Assembly: GCF_964355755.1 (NCBI RefSeq)
Contig: NC_092670.1
Span: forward strand, 27,889,795-27,953,794
DNA length: 64,000 nucleotides
Direction of reading: 5' to 3'
DNA from: Antedon mediterranea
Taxonomy: Eukaryota; Echinodermata; Crinoidea; Comatulida; Antedonidae
Shown here: positions 1 to 9,353 of the stretch, piece by piece
Layout: each line of letters starts with the position of its first letter
Position numbering within the stretch: the first letter of the stretch is position 1
The notes under the pieces: generated by a model
Seen by the model: the letters and a program-made list of their open reading frames with translations, nothing else
What the model was told of the DNA's origin: nothing
Databases searched by the model: none
Program-made: the position numbers and the translations under genes

Positions 1-606
1 CGAAAATCACAAAATGGTCTAAAACGTCTCCAAATGCGATTTGAAGCTATTCTGTACACTTTGCTGTTTTGTGTGAATAATTTTGTCAAAATGCTCAAAA
101 TGGTCAAAAACGTTTTTAAATACTATATTAAGCTATTTTGTGTTCTTTGATGTTTTTGTGTGAAAAGTTTTATCGAAATGCTCAAAATGGTCTAAAACGG
201 TTTCTAATGAAATGATTTTAAGAACTTTGATGTTTTTATGTTAACAACTTTTTTAGAAAATCACAAAATGGTCTAAAACGTCTCCAAATGCGATTTGAAG
301 CAATTCTAAGCACTTTGGTGTTTTTATGTTAACAAGTTTTTTCGAAAATCACAAAATGGTATAAAACCTCTCCAAATGCGATTTTAAGGTATTCTAAGCA
401 CTTTGGTGTTTTTATGTTAACAAGTTTTTTCGAAAATCACAAAATGGTCTAAAACGTCTACAAATGCGATTTGAAGCTATTCTAAGCACTTTGGTGTTTT
501 TATGTTAACAAGTTTTTTCGAAAATCACAAAATGGTATAAAACGTCTCCAAATGAGATTTTAAGGTATTCTAAGCACTTTGGTGTTTTTATGTTAACAAG
601 TTTTTT
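1..606 (+). repeat. 606-bp seven-monomer higher-order unit, copy 1
   Basis: The unit is B86 (1-86), C (87-173), D-prime (174-254) and four A monomers (255-606). It is followed directly by a second copy. The four A monomers differ from one another (GCAATTC; GGTATTC with AACCTCTCC; GTCTACAAATG; AATGAGATT) and keep the same order in copy 2, which shows that the seven-monomer block was duplicated as a unit. The window opens exactly on the first base of a B monomer. Confidence 0.93.
174..254 (+). repeat. D-prime monomer, 81 bp
   Basis: A longer D monomer in which CTAATGTGATTTTAAGC becomes CTAATGAAATGATTTTAAG followed by AACTTTGATG, a net gain of 3 bp over the 78-bp D. I found it in 11 cassettes, those starting at 1, 607, 5453, 9354, 17488, 24046, 48416, 53769, 55947, 57849 and 62774. 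In all 11 the same cassette carries the 86-bp B, GTCAAAATG at the B/C junction and the TACTATATT/GTGTTC form of C, so the three monomers move as one linked haplotype. The copy at about 58,060 has a private GATTATAAG change. Confidence 0.94.
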
Positions 607-1212
607 CGAAAATCACAAAATGGTCTAAAACGTCTCCAAATGCGATTTGAAGCTATTCTGTACACTTTGCTGTTTTGTGTGAATAATTTTGTCAAAATGC
701 TCAAAATGGTCAAAAACGTTTTTAAATACTATATTAAGCTATTTTGTGTTCTTTCATGTTTTTGTGTGAAAAGTTTTATCGAAATGCTCAAAATGGTCTA
801 AAACGGTTTCTAATGAAATGATTTTAAGAACTTTGATGTTTTTATGTTAACAACTTTTTTAGAAAATCACAAAATGGTCTAAAACGTCTCCAAATGCGAT
901 TTGAAGCAATTCTAAGCACTTTGGTGTTTTTATGTTAACAAGTTTTTTCGAAAATCACAAAATGGTATAAAACCTCTCCAAATGCGATTTTAAGGTATTC
1001 TAAGCACTTTGGTGTTTTTATGTTAACAAGTTTTTTCGAAAATCACAAAATGGTCTAAAACGTCTACAAATGCGATTTGAAGCTATTCTAAGCACTTTGG
1101 TGTTTTTATGTTAACAAGTTTTTTCGAAAATAACAAAATGGTATAAAACGTCTCCAAATGAGATTTTAAGGTATTCTAAGCACTTTGGTGTTTTTATGTT
1201 AACAAGTTTTTT
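607..1212 (+). repeat. 606-bp seven-monomer higher-order unit, copy 2
   Basis: Same order and diagnostic variants as 1-606, at an offset of 606 bp. Differences noticed are CTTTCATG in the C monomer near 750 (CTTTGATG elsewhere) and AAAATAACAAAATGG near 1128 (AAAATCACAAAATGG in copy 1). The copy runs on into eight further A monomers, so the full A run after this cassette is 12 monomers (861-1916). Confidence 0.92.
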
Positions 1213-1916
1213 CGAAAATCACAAAATGGTCTAAAACGTCTACAAATGCGATTTGAAGCTATTCTAAGCACTTTGGTGTTTTTATGTTAACAAGTTTTTT
1301 CGAAAATCACAAAATGGTATAAAACGTCTCCAAATGCGATTTTAAGCTATTCTAAGCAATTTGGTGTTTTTATGTTAACAAGTTTTTTCGAAAATCACAA
1401 AATGGTCGAAAATGTCACAAAATGCGATTTGAAGCTATTCTAAGCACTTTGGTGTTATTATGTTAACAAGTTTTTTCGAAAATCACAAATTGGTCTAAAA
1501 CGTCTCCAAATGCGATTTGAAGCTATTTTAAGCACTTTGGTGTTTTTGTGTAACCAAGTTTTTTCGAAAATCACAAAAGGGTCTAAAATGTCTCAAAATG
1601 CGATTTGAAGCTATTCTGTACACTTTGATGTTTTTTTGTTAACAAGTTTTTTCGAAAGTCACAAAATGGTCTAAAACGTCTCCAAATGCGATTTGAAGCT
1701 ATTCTAAGCACTTTGGTGTTTTTATGTTAACAAGTTTTTTCGAAAATCACAAAATGGTGTAAAACGTCTCCAAATGCGATTTGAAGCTATTCTAAGCACT
1801 TTGGTGTTTTTATGTTAACAAGTTTTTTCGAAAATCACAAAATGGTGTAAAACTTCTCCAAATACGATTTTAAGCTATTCTAAGCAATTTGGTGTTTTTA
1901 TGTTAACAAGTTTTTT
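861..1916 (+). repeat. Run of 12 consecutive A monomers
   Basis: This is one of the longest stretches without a cassette: 12 x 88 = 1,056 bp. Runs of the same length follow the cassettes at 9354, 24046, 29411 and 53769, and an 11-monomer run follows the one at 5453. The monomer at 1389-1476 is unusual: it reads GGTCGAAAATGTCACAAAAT where A reads GGTCTAAAACGTCTCCAAAT, so two near-copies of CGAAAATCACAAAATG sit close together. The same odd monomer recurs near 6235, 10136, 18094, 24828, 54555 and 63560, always at the same place in this A run. Confidence 0.92.
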
Positions 1917-2256
1917 CGAAAATCACAAAATGGTCTAAAACGTCTCCAAATGCGATTTGAAGTTATTCTGTACACTTTGCTGTTTTGTGAGAATAATTTT
2001 TGTCGAAATGCTCAAAATGGTCAAAAACGTTTTTAAATACGATATTAAGCTATTTTGTGCTCTTTGATGTTTTTGTGTGAAAAGTTTTATCGAAATGCTC
2101 AAAATGGTCTAAAACGGTTTCTAATGTGATTTTAAGCACTTTGGTGTTTTTATGTTAACAAGTTTTTTCGAAAATCACAAAATGGTCTAAAACGTCTCCA
2201 AATGTGATTTGAAGCTATTCTAAACACTTTGGTGTTTTTATGGTAACAAGTTTTTT
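1477..2256 (+). repeat. 780-bp nine-monomer unit, copy 1
   Basis: This block starts with the A variant ACAAATTGGTC and includes the GTGTAACCAAG and AAAAGGGTC A variants, a GTACACTTTGATG hybrid monomer, and the cassette at 1917-2168. The same order follows at 2257-3036 (offset 780 bp). Copy 1 has the GTGAG form of B with TACGATATT C; copy 2 has GTGTG and GTTGAAATG with TACTATATT C. So the A parts are nearly identical while the cassette haplotype differs. Confidence 0.88.
1917..2168 (+). repeat. Cassette of the GTGAGAATAA haplotype
   Basis: B at 1917-2003 has GTGAGAATAA; C at 2004-2090 has TACGATATT and GTGCTC; D at 2091-2168 ends A-like in this copy. By eye, the GTGAG haplotype also occurs in cassettes starting at 8662, 10664, 16796, 23442, 25356, 27523, 33904, 38473, 40816, 47548, 50761, 55079 and 60194. 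In each I read the TACGATATT/GTGCTC form of C, so the linkage looks complete. Confidence 0.88.
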
Positions 2257-3036
2257 CGAAAATCACAAATTGGTCTAAAACGTCTCCAAATGCGATTTGA
2301 AGCTATTTTAAGCACTTTGGTGTTTTTGTGTAACCAAGTTTTTTCGAAAATCACAAAAGGGTCTAAAATGTCTCAAAATGCGATTTGAAGCTATTCTGTA
2401 CACTTTGATGTTTTTTTGTTAACAAGTTTTTTCGAAAGTCACAAAATGGTCTAAAACGTCTCCAAATGCGATTTGAAGCTATTCTAAGCACTTTGGTGTT
2501 TTTATGTTAACAAGTTTTTTCGAAAATCACAAAATGGTGTAAAACGTCTCCAAATGCGATTTGAAGCTATTCTAAGCACTTTGGTGTTTTTATGTTAACA
2601 AGTTTTTTCGAAAATCACAAAATGGTGTAAAACTTCTCCAAATACGATTTTAAGCTATTCTAAGCAATTTGGTGTTTTTATGTTAACAAGTTTTTTCGAA
2701 AATCACAAAATGGTCTAAAACGTCTCCAAATGCGATTTGAAGCTATTCTGTACACTTTGCTGTTTTGTGTGAATAATTTTTGTTGAAATGCTCAAAATGG
2801 TCAAAAACGTTTTTAAATACTATATTAAGCTATTTTGTGTTCTTTGATGTTTTTGTGTGAAAAGTTTTATCGAAATGCTCAAAATGGTCTAAAACGGTTT
2901 CTAATGTGATTTTAAGCACTTTGATGTTTTTATGTTAATAACTTTTTTAGAAAATCACAAAATGGTCTAAAACGTCTCCAAATGCGATTTGAAGCAATTC
3001 TAAGCACTTTGGTGTTTTTATGTTAACAAGTTTTTT
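2257..3036 (+). repeat. 780-bp nine-monomer unit, copy 2
   Basis: Offset of 780 bp from copy 1, with matching A variants up to the cassette at 2697. Its cassette is of another haplotype, and its D ends TTGATG...TTAATAACTTTTTTAG where copy 1 ends A-like. Two related 780-bp pairs occur, at about 10,224-11,783 and 24,916-26,475; those two are copies of each other at an offset of 14,692. Confidence 0.86.
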
Positions 3037-3904
3037 CGAAAATCACAAAATGGTATAAAACGTCTCCAAATGCGATTTTAAGGTATTCTAAGCACTTTGG
3101 TGTTTTTATGTTAACAACTTTTTTAGAAAATCACAAAATGGTCTAAAACGTCTCCAAATGCGATTTGAAGCAATTCTAAGCACTTTGGTGTTTTTATGGT
3201 AACGAGTTATTTCGAAAATCACAAAATGGTCTAAAACGTCTCCAAATGCGATTTGAAGCAATTCTAAGCACTTTGGTGTTTTTATGGTAACGAGTTATTT
3301 CGAAAATCACAAAATGGTCTAAAACGTCTCCAAATGCGATTTGAAGCTATTCTGTACACTTTGCTGTTTTGTGTGAATAATTTTTGTTGAAATGCTCAAA
3401 ATGGTCAAAAACGTTTTTAAATACTATATTAAGCTATTTTGTGTTCTTTGATGTTTTTGTGTGAAAAGTTTTATCGAAATGCTCAAAATGGTCTAAAACG
3501 GTTTCTAATGTGATTTTAAGCACTTTGATGTTTTTATGTTAATAACTTTTTTAGAAAATCACAAATTGGTCTAAAACGTCTCCAAATGCGATTTGAAGCT
3601 ATTTTAAGCACTTTGGTGTTTTTGTGTAACCAAGTTTTTTCGAAAATCACAAAAGGGTCTAAAATGTCTCAAAATGCGATTTGAAGATATTCTGTACACT
3701 TTGATGTTTTTATGTTAACAACTTTTTTAGAAAATCACAAAATGGTCTAAAACGTCTCCAAATGCGATTTGAAGCAATTCTAAGCACTTTGGTGTTTTTA
3801 TGGTAACGAGTTTTTTTGAATATCACAAAATGGTCTAAAATGTCTCCAAATGCGATTTGAAGCTTTTTTAAGCACTTTGGTGTTTTTATGTTAACAAGTT
3901 TTTT

Positions 3905-3991
3905 CGAAAATCACAAAATGGTCTAAAACGTCTCCAAATGCGATTTGAAGCTATTCTGTACACTTTGCTGTTTTGTGTGAATAATTTTTGT
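3905..3991 (+). repeat. Type B monomer, 87 bp (exemplar)
   Basis: First monomer of the cassette. Its 5' half matches type A, but after GCTATT it reads CTGTACACTTTGCTG and then TTTTGTGTGAATAATTTTTG, so the GTTAAC and TTTTCGAAAA elements of A are lost. Its last bases, with the start of C, take three forms: GTCGAAATG, GTTGAAATG or GTCAAAATG. A subclass reads GTGAGAATAA instead of GTGTGAATAA (first seen in the cassette at 1917). The 86-bp form lacks one T in the TTTTT run and is found only with the 81-bp D monomer. B was never seen without C and D following it. Confidence 0.95.
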
Positions 3992-4078
3992 CGAAATGCT
4001 CAAAATGGTCAAAAACGTTTTTAAATACGATATTAAGCTATTTTGTGCTCTTTGATGTTTTTGTGTGAAAAGTTTTAT
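3992..4078 (+). repeat. Type C monomer, 87 bp (exemplar)
   Basis: Second monomer of the cassette and the most diverged from A. It starts CGAAATGCTC (A has CGAAAATCAC), carries GGTCAAAAACGTTTTTAAAT in place of the GTCTAAAACGTCTCCAAAT region, and ends TTTTTGTGTGAAAAGTTTTAT. Two linked forms exist: TACGATATT with GTGCTCTTT, and TACTATATT with GTGTTCTTT; mixed forms (for example the C at about 29,000 with TACTATATT and GTGCTC) look recombinant. A subset ends AAAGTTTTTTCG instead of AAAGTTTTATCG. C follows B and precedes D in all 97 cassettes. Confidence 0.95.
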
Positions 4079-4156
4079 CGAAATGCTCAAAATGGTCTAA
4101 AACGGTTTCTAATGTGATTTTAAGCACTTTGATGTTTTTATGTTAACAACTTTTTT
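4079..4156 (+). repeat. Type D monomer, 78 bp, internally deleted
   Basis: Third monomer of the cassette. It starts like C (CGAAATGCTC) and ends like A. Compared with A it lacks exactly 10 bp: the A stretch GATTTGAAGCTATTCTAAGC is GATTTTAAGC here, which gives 78 bp. It also reads ACGGTTTCTAATGTG where A reads ACGTCTCCAAATGCG. Most copies end TTAACAACTTTTTT followed by AGAAAA, so the TTTTCGAAAA palindrome at the junction is destroyed. Some copies (for example 2091-2168) end like A (TTGGTG, AACAAGTTTTTT), consistent with exchange between D and A. Confidence 0.94.
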
Positions 4157-4420
4157 AGAAAATCACAAAATGGTCTAAAACGTCTCCAAATGCGATTTGA
4201 AGCAATTCTAAGCACTTTGGTGTTTTTATGGTAACGAGTTTTTTTGAATATCACAAAATGGTCTAAAACTTCTCCAAATGCGATTTGAAGCTTTTCTAAG
4301 CACTTTGGTGTTTTTATGTTTACAAGTTTTTTCGAAAATCACAAAATGGTCTAAAACGGCTCCAAATACGATTTGAAGCTATTCTAAGCACTTTGGTGTT
4401 TTTATGTTAACAAGTTTTTT

Positions 4421-4508
4421 CGAAAATCACAAAATGGTCTAAAACGTCTCCAAATGCGATTTGAAGCTATTCTAAGCACTTTGGTGTTTTTATGTTAACA
4501 AGTTTTTT
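4421..4508 (+). repeat. Type A monomer, 88 bp (exemplar)
   Basis: This is a clean copy of the commonest monomer. It has 28 G/C in 88 bases (about 32%). The first 44 bases are A-rich (18 A, 10 T) and the last 44 T-rich (10 A, 22 T). A-tracts start at bases 3, 11, 21 and 32, spaced 8-11 bp, which is close to helical phasing. GTTAAC lies at 74-79, and the palindrome TTTTCGAAAA spans the junction with the next monomer. CpG sites are at 1, 25 and 37. Common A variants are GGTCTAAAAC, GGTGTAAAAC or GGTATAAAAC at 16-25; GCGATTTGAAG or GCGATTTTAAG at 36-46; GCTATTC, GCAATTC, GGTATTC or GCTTTTC at 46-52; and ATGGTAACGAG for ATGTTAACAAG near the end. Two monomers make 176 bp, close to a nucleosome repeat. 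Confidence 0.97.
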
Positions 4509-6329
4509 CGAAAATCACAAAATGGTGTAAAACGTCTCCAAATGCGATTTGAAGCTATTCTAAGCAATTTTGTGTTTTTATGTTAACAAGTTTTTTCGAA
4601 AATCACAAAATGGTCTAAAACGTCTCCAAATGCGATTTGAAGCTATTCTAAGCACTTTTGTGTTTTTATGTTAACAAGTTTTTTCGAAAATCACAAAATG
4701 GTCTAAAATGTCTCAAAATGCGATTTGAAGCTATTCTGTACACTTTGCTGTTTTGTGTGAATAATTTTTGTCAAAATGCTCAAAATGGTCAAAAACGTTT
4801 TTAAATACTATATTAAGCTATTTTGTGTTCTTTGATGTTTTTGTGTGAAAAGTTTTTTCGAAATGCTCAAAATGGTCTAAAACGGTTTCTAATGTGATTT
4901 TAAGCACTTTGATGTTTTTATGTTAACAACTTTTTTAGAAAATTACAAAATGGTCTAAAACGTCTCCAAATGCGATTTGAAGCAATTCTAAGCACTTTGG
5001 TGTTTTTATGTTAACAAGTTTTTTCGAAAATCACAAAATGGTCTAAAACGTCTCCAAATGCGATTTGAAGCTATTCTGTACACTTTGCTGTTTTGTGTGA
5101 ATAATTTTTGTTGAAATGCTCAAAATGGTCAAAAACGTTTTTAAATACGATATTAAGCTATTTTGTGCTCTTTGATGTTTTTGTGTGAAAAGTTTTATCG
5201 AAATGCTCAAAATGGTCTAAAACGGTTTCTAATGTGATTTTAAGCACTTTGGTGTTTTTATGTTAACAAGTTTTTTCAAAAATCACAAAATGGTCTAAAA
5301 TGTCTACAAATGCGATTTGAAGCTATTCTAAGCACTTTGGTGTTTTTATGTTAACAAGTTTTTTCGAAAATTACAAAATGGTATAAAACGTCTCCAAATG
5401 CGATTTGAAGATTTTCTAAGCACTTTGGTGTTTTTATGTTTACAAGTTTTTTCGAAAATCACAAAATGGTCTAAAACGTCTCCAAATGCGATTTGAAGCT
5501 ATTCTGTACACTTTGCTGTTTTGTGTGAATAATTTTGTCAAAATGCTCAAAATGGTCAAAAACGTTTTTAAATACTATATTAAGCTATTTTGTGTTCTTT
5601 GATGTTTTTGTGTGAAAAGTTTTATCGAAATGCTCAAAATGGTCTAAAACGGTTTCTAATGAAATGATTTTAAGAACTTTGATGTTTTTATGTTAACAAC
5701 TTTTTTAGAAAATCACAAAATGGTCTAAAACGTCTCCAAATGCGATTTGAAGCAATTCTAAGCACTTTGGTGTTTTTATGTTAACAAGTTTTTTCGAAAA
5801 TCACAAAATGGTATAAAACCTCTCCAAATGCGATTTTAAGGTATTCTAAGCACTTTGGTGTTTTTATGTTAACAAGTTTTTTCGAAAATCACAAAATGGT
5901 CTAAAACGTCTACAAATGCGATTTGAAGCTATTCTAAGCACTTTGGTGTTTTTATGTTAACAAGTTTTTTCGAAAATCACAAAATGGTATAAAACGTCTC
6001 CAAATGAGATTTTAAGGTATTCTAAGCACTTTGGTGTTTTTATGTTAACAAGTTTTTTCGAAAATCACAAAATGGTCTAAAACGTCTACAAATGCGATTT
6101 GAAGCTATTCTAAGCACTTTGGTGTTTTTATGTTAACAAGTTTTTTCGAAAATCACAAAATGGTATAAAACGTCTCCAAATGCGATTTTAAGCTATTCTA
6201 AGCAATTTGGTGTTTTTATGTTAACAAGTTTTTTCGAAAATCACAAAATGGTCGAAAATGTCACAAAATGCGATTTGAAGCTATTCTAAGCACTTTGGTG
6301 TTATTATGTTAACAAGTTTTTTCGAAAAT

Positions 6330-8070
6330 CACAAATTGGTCTAAAACGTCTCCAAATGCGATTTGAAGCTATTTTAAGCACTTTGGTGTTTTTGTGTAAC
6401 CAAGTTTTTTCGAAAATCACAAAAGAGTCTAAAATGTCTCAAAATGCGATTTGAAGCTATTCTTTACACTTTGATGTTTTTATGTTAACAACTTTTTTAG
6501 AAAATCACAAAATGGTCTAAAACGTCTCCAAATGCGATTTGAAGCAATTCTAAGCACTTTGGTGTTTTTATGGTAACGAGTTTTTTTGAATATCACAAAA
6601 TGGTCTAAAATGTCTCCAAATGCGATTTGAAGCTTTTCTAAGCACTTTGGTGTTTTTATGTTAACAAGTTTTTTCGAAAATCACAAAATGGTCTAAAACG
6701 TCTCCAAATGCGATTTGAAGCTATTCTGTACACTTTGCTGTTTTGTGTGAATAATTTTTGTCGAAATGCTCAAAATGGTCAAAAACGTTTTTAAATACGA
6801 TATTAAGCTATTTTGTGCTCTTTGATGTTTTTGTGTGAAAAGTTTTATCGAAATGCTCAAAATGGTCTAAAACGGTTTCTAATGTGATTTTAAGCACTTT
6901 GATGTTTTTATGTTAACAACTTTTTTAGAAAATCACAAAATGGTCTAAAACGTCTCCAAATGCGATTTGAAGCAATTCTAAGCACTTTGGTGTTTTTATG
7001 GTAACGAGTTTTTTTGAATATCACAAAATGGTCTAAAACGTCTCCAAATGCGATTTGAAGCTTTTCTAAGCACTTTGGTGTTTTTATGTTTACAAGTTTT
7101 TTCGAAAATCACAAAATGGTCTAAAACGGCTCCAAATACGATTTGAAGCTATTCTAAGCACTTTGGTGTTTTTATGTTAACAAGTTTTTTCGAAAATCAC
7201 AAAATGGTCTAAAACGTCTCCAAATGCGATTTGAAGCTATTCTAAGCACTTTGGTGTTTTTATGTTAACAAGTTTTTTCGAAAATCACAAAATGGTGTAA
7301 AACGTCTCCAAATGCGATTTGAAGCTATTCTAAGCAATTTTGTGTTTTTATGTTAACAAGTTTTTTCGAAAATCACAAAATGGTCTAAAACGTCTCCAAA
7401 TGCGATTTGAAGCTATTCTAAGCACTTTTGTGTTTTTATGTTAACAAGTTTTTTCGAAAATCACAAAATGGTCTAAAATGTCTCAAAATGCGATTTGAAG
7501 CTATTCTGTACACTTTGCTGTTTTGTGTGAATAATTTTTGTCAAAATGCTCAAAATGGTCAAAAACGTTTTTAAATACTATATTAAGCTATTTTGTGTTC
7601 TTTGATGTTTTTGTGTGAAAAGTTTTTTCGAAATGCTCAAAATGGTCTAAAACGGTTTCTAATGTGATTTTAAGCACTTTGATGTTTTTATGTTAACAAC
7701 TTTTTTAGAAAATTACAAAATGGTCTAAAACGTCTCCAAATGCGATTTGAAGCAATTCTAAGCACTTTGGTGTTTTTATGTTAACAAGTTTTTTCGAAAA
7801 TCACAAAATGGTCTAAAACGTCTCCAAATGCGATTTGAAGCTATTCTGTACACTTTGCTGTTTTGTGTGAATAATTTTTGTTGAAATGCTCAAAATGGTC
7901 AAAAACGTTTTTAAATACGATATTAAGCTATTTTGTGCTCTTTGATGTTTTTGTGTGAAAAGTTTTATCGAAATGCTCAAAATGGTCTAAAACGGTTTCT
8001 AATGTGATTTTAAGCACTTTGGTGTTTTTATGTTAACAAGTTTTTTCGAAAATCACAAAATGGTCTAAAA
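6330..8070 (+). repeat. Segment duplicated at 2,770 bp, right copy
   Basis: Right copy of 3,560-5,300. It is also the start of the larger block whose other copies begin near 14,710 and 21,357, so this stretch has taken part in amplification at two scales. Between the two 2,770-bp copies lies the segment 5,453-6,471, which matches 607-1,625 at an offset of 4,846 bp. Confidence 0.83.
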
Positions 8071-9353
8071 TGTCTCCAAATGCGATTTGAAGCTTTTCTA
8101 AGCACTTTGGTGTTTTTATGTTAACAAGTTTTTTCGAAAATCACAAAATGGTCTAAAACGTCTCCAAATGTGATTTGAAGCTATTCTAAACACTTTGGTG
8201 TTTTTATGTTAACAAGTTTTTTCGAAAATCACAAATTGGTCTAAAACGTCTCCAAATGCGATTTGAAGCTATTTTAAGCACTTTGGTGTTTTTGTGTAAC
8301 CAAGTTTTTTCGAAAATCACAAAAGGGTCTAAAATGTCTCAAAATGCGATTTGAAGCTATTCTGTACACTTTGATGTTTTTTTGTTAACAAGTTTTTTCG
8401 AAAGTCACAAAATGGTCTAAAAAGTCTCCAAATGCGATTTGAAGCTATTCTAAGCACTTTGGTGTTTTTATGTTAACAAGTTTTATCGAAAATCACAAAA
8501 TGGTGTAAAACGTCTCCAAATGCGATTTGAAGCTATTCTAAGCACTTTGGTTTTTTATGTTAACAAGTTTTTTCGAAAATCACAAAATGGTGTAAAACGT
8601 CTCCAAATGCGATTTTAAGCTATTCTAAGCAATTTGGTGTTTTTATGTTAACAAGTTTTTTCGAAAATCACAAAATGGTCTAAAACGTCTCCAAATGCGA
8701 TTTGAAGCTATTCTGTACACTTTGCTGTTTTGTGAGAATAATTTTTGTCGAAATGCTCAAAATGGTCAAAAACGTTTTTAAATACGATATTAAGCTATTT
8801 TGTGCTCTTTGATGTTTTTGTGTGAAAAGTTTTATCGAAATGCTCAAAATGGTCTAAAACGGTTTCTAATGTGATTTTAAGCACTTTGATGTTTTTATGT
8901 TAACAACTTTTTTAGAAAATTACAAAATGGTGTAAAACGTCTCCAAATGCGATTTGAAGCTATTCTAAGCAATTTCGTGTTTTTATGTTAACAAGTTTTT
9001 TCGAAAATCACAAAATGGTCTAAAACGTCTCCAAATGCGATTTGAAGCTATTCTAAGCACTTTTGTGTTTTTATGTTAACAAGTTTTTTCTAAAATCACA
9101 AAATGGTCTAAAATGTCTCCAAATGCGATTTTAAGGTATTCTAAGCACTTTGGTGTTTTTATGTTAACAAGTTTTTTCGAAAATCACAAAATGGTCTAAA
9201 ACGTCTACAAATGCGATTTGAAGCTATTCTAAGCACTTTGGTGTTTTTATGTTAACAAGTTTTTTCGAAAATCACAAAATGGTATAAAACGTCTCCAAAT
9301 GCGATTTGAAGATTTTCTAAGCACTTTGGTGTTTTTATGTTTACAAGTTTTTT
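6490..9353 (+). repeat. Recurrent block, copy 1 of 3
   Basis: This block (cassettes 6675, 7455, 7795 and 8662; A runs 6, 1, 7, 5) recurs at about 14,710-17,487 and 21,357-24,045. The offset to copy 2 is 8,221 bp before about 6,970 and 8,133-8,134 bp after, because copy 1 holds one extra A monomer (the GCAATTC...ATGGTAACGAG one near 6,970). It is the only copy of the three with six A monomers in the first run. Confidence 0.85.

Larger units (their letters stand above)
3905..4156 (+). repeat. B-C-D cassette, 252 bp (exemplar)
   Basis: Three diverged monomers form an indivisible block: B at 3905-3991, C at 3992-4078 and D at 4079-4156. The block recurs 97 times in this window and was never seen with a member missing or out of order. 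It is always followed by 1 to 12 type-A monomers before the next B, so it sets the rhythm of the higher-order repeats. Cassette haplotypes can be told apart by the B/C junction (GTCG, GTTG or GTCA), GTGTG or GTGAG in B, TACG or TACT and GTGCTC or GTGTTC in C, and the length of D. Confidence 0.95.
3560..5300 (+). repeat. Segment duplicated at 2,770 bp, left copy
   Basis: Landmarks here recur 2,770 bp to the right (about 6,330-8,070): ATGGTAACGAG at 3801 and 6571, the cassettes at 3905/6675, 4685/7455 and 5025/7795, and the GGCTCCAAATACG A variant after both. The copies differ by scattered bases, such as AACTTCTCC at 4268 against AACGTCTCC at 7038, and part company near 5305, where the left copy has GTCTACAAATG and the right copy GTCTCCAAATG. 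Confidence 0.85.

Noticed and set aside
174-254. B-C-D cassette as an inserted mobile element
   Set aside because: All three monomers are homologous to A along their length, have no terminal inverted repeats or target duplications, and stay in monomer register. Divergence plus co-amplification explains them better.
1-606. Left array boundary at base 1
   Set aside because: The window starts exactly on a B monomer, but no flanking unique sequence is visible. A chance cut or a contig end is equally possible.
4421-4508. CENP-B box
   Set aside because: Only the TTCG start is present in TTTCGAAAATCACAAAA; the required A and the CGGG part are missing.
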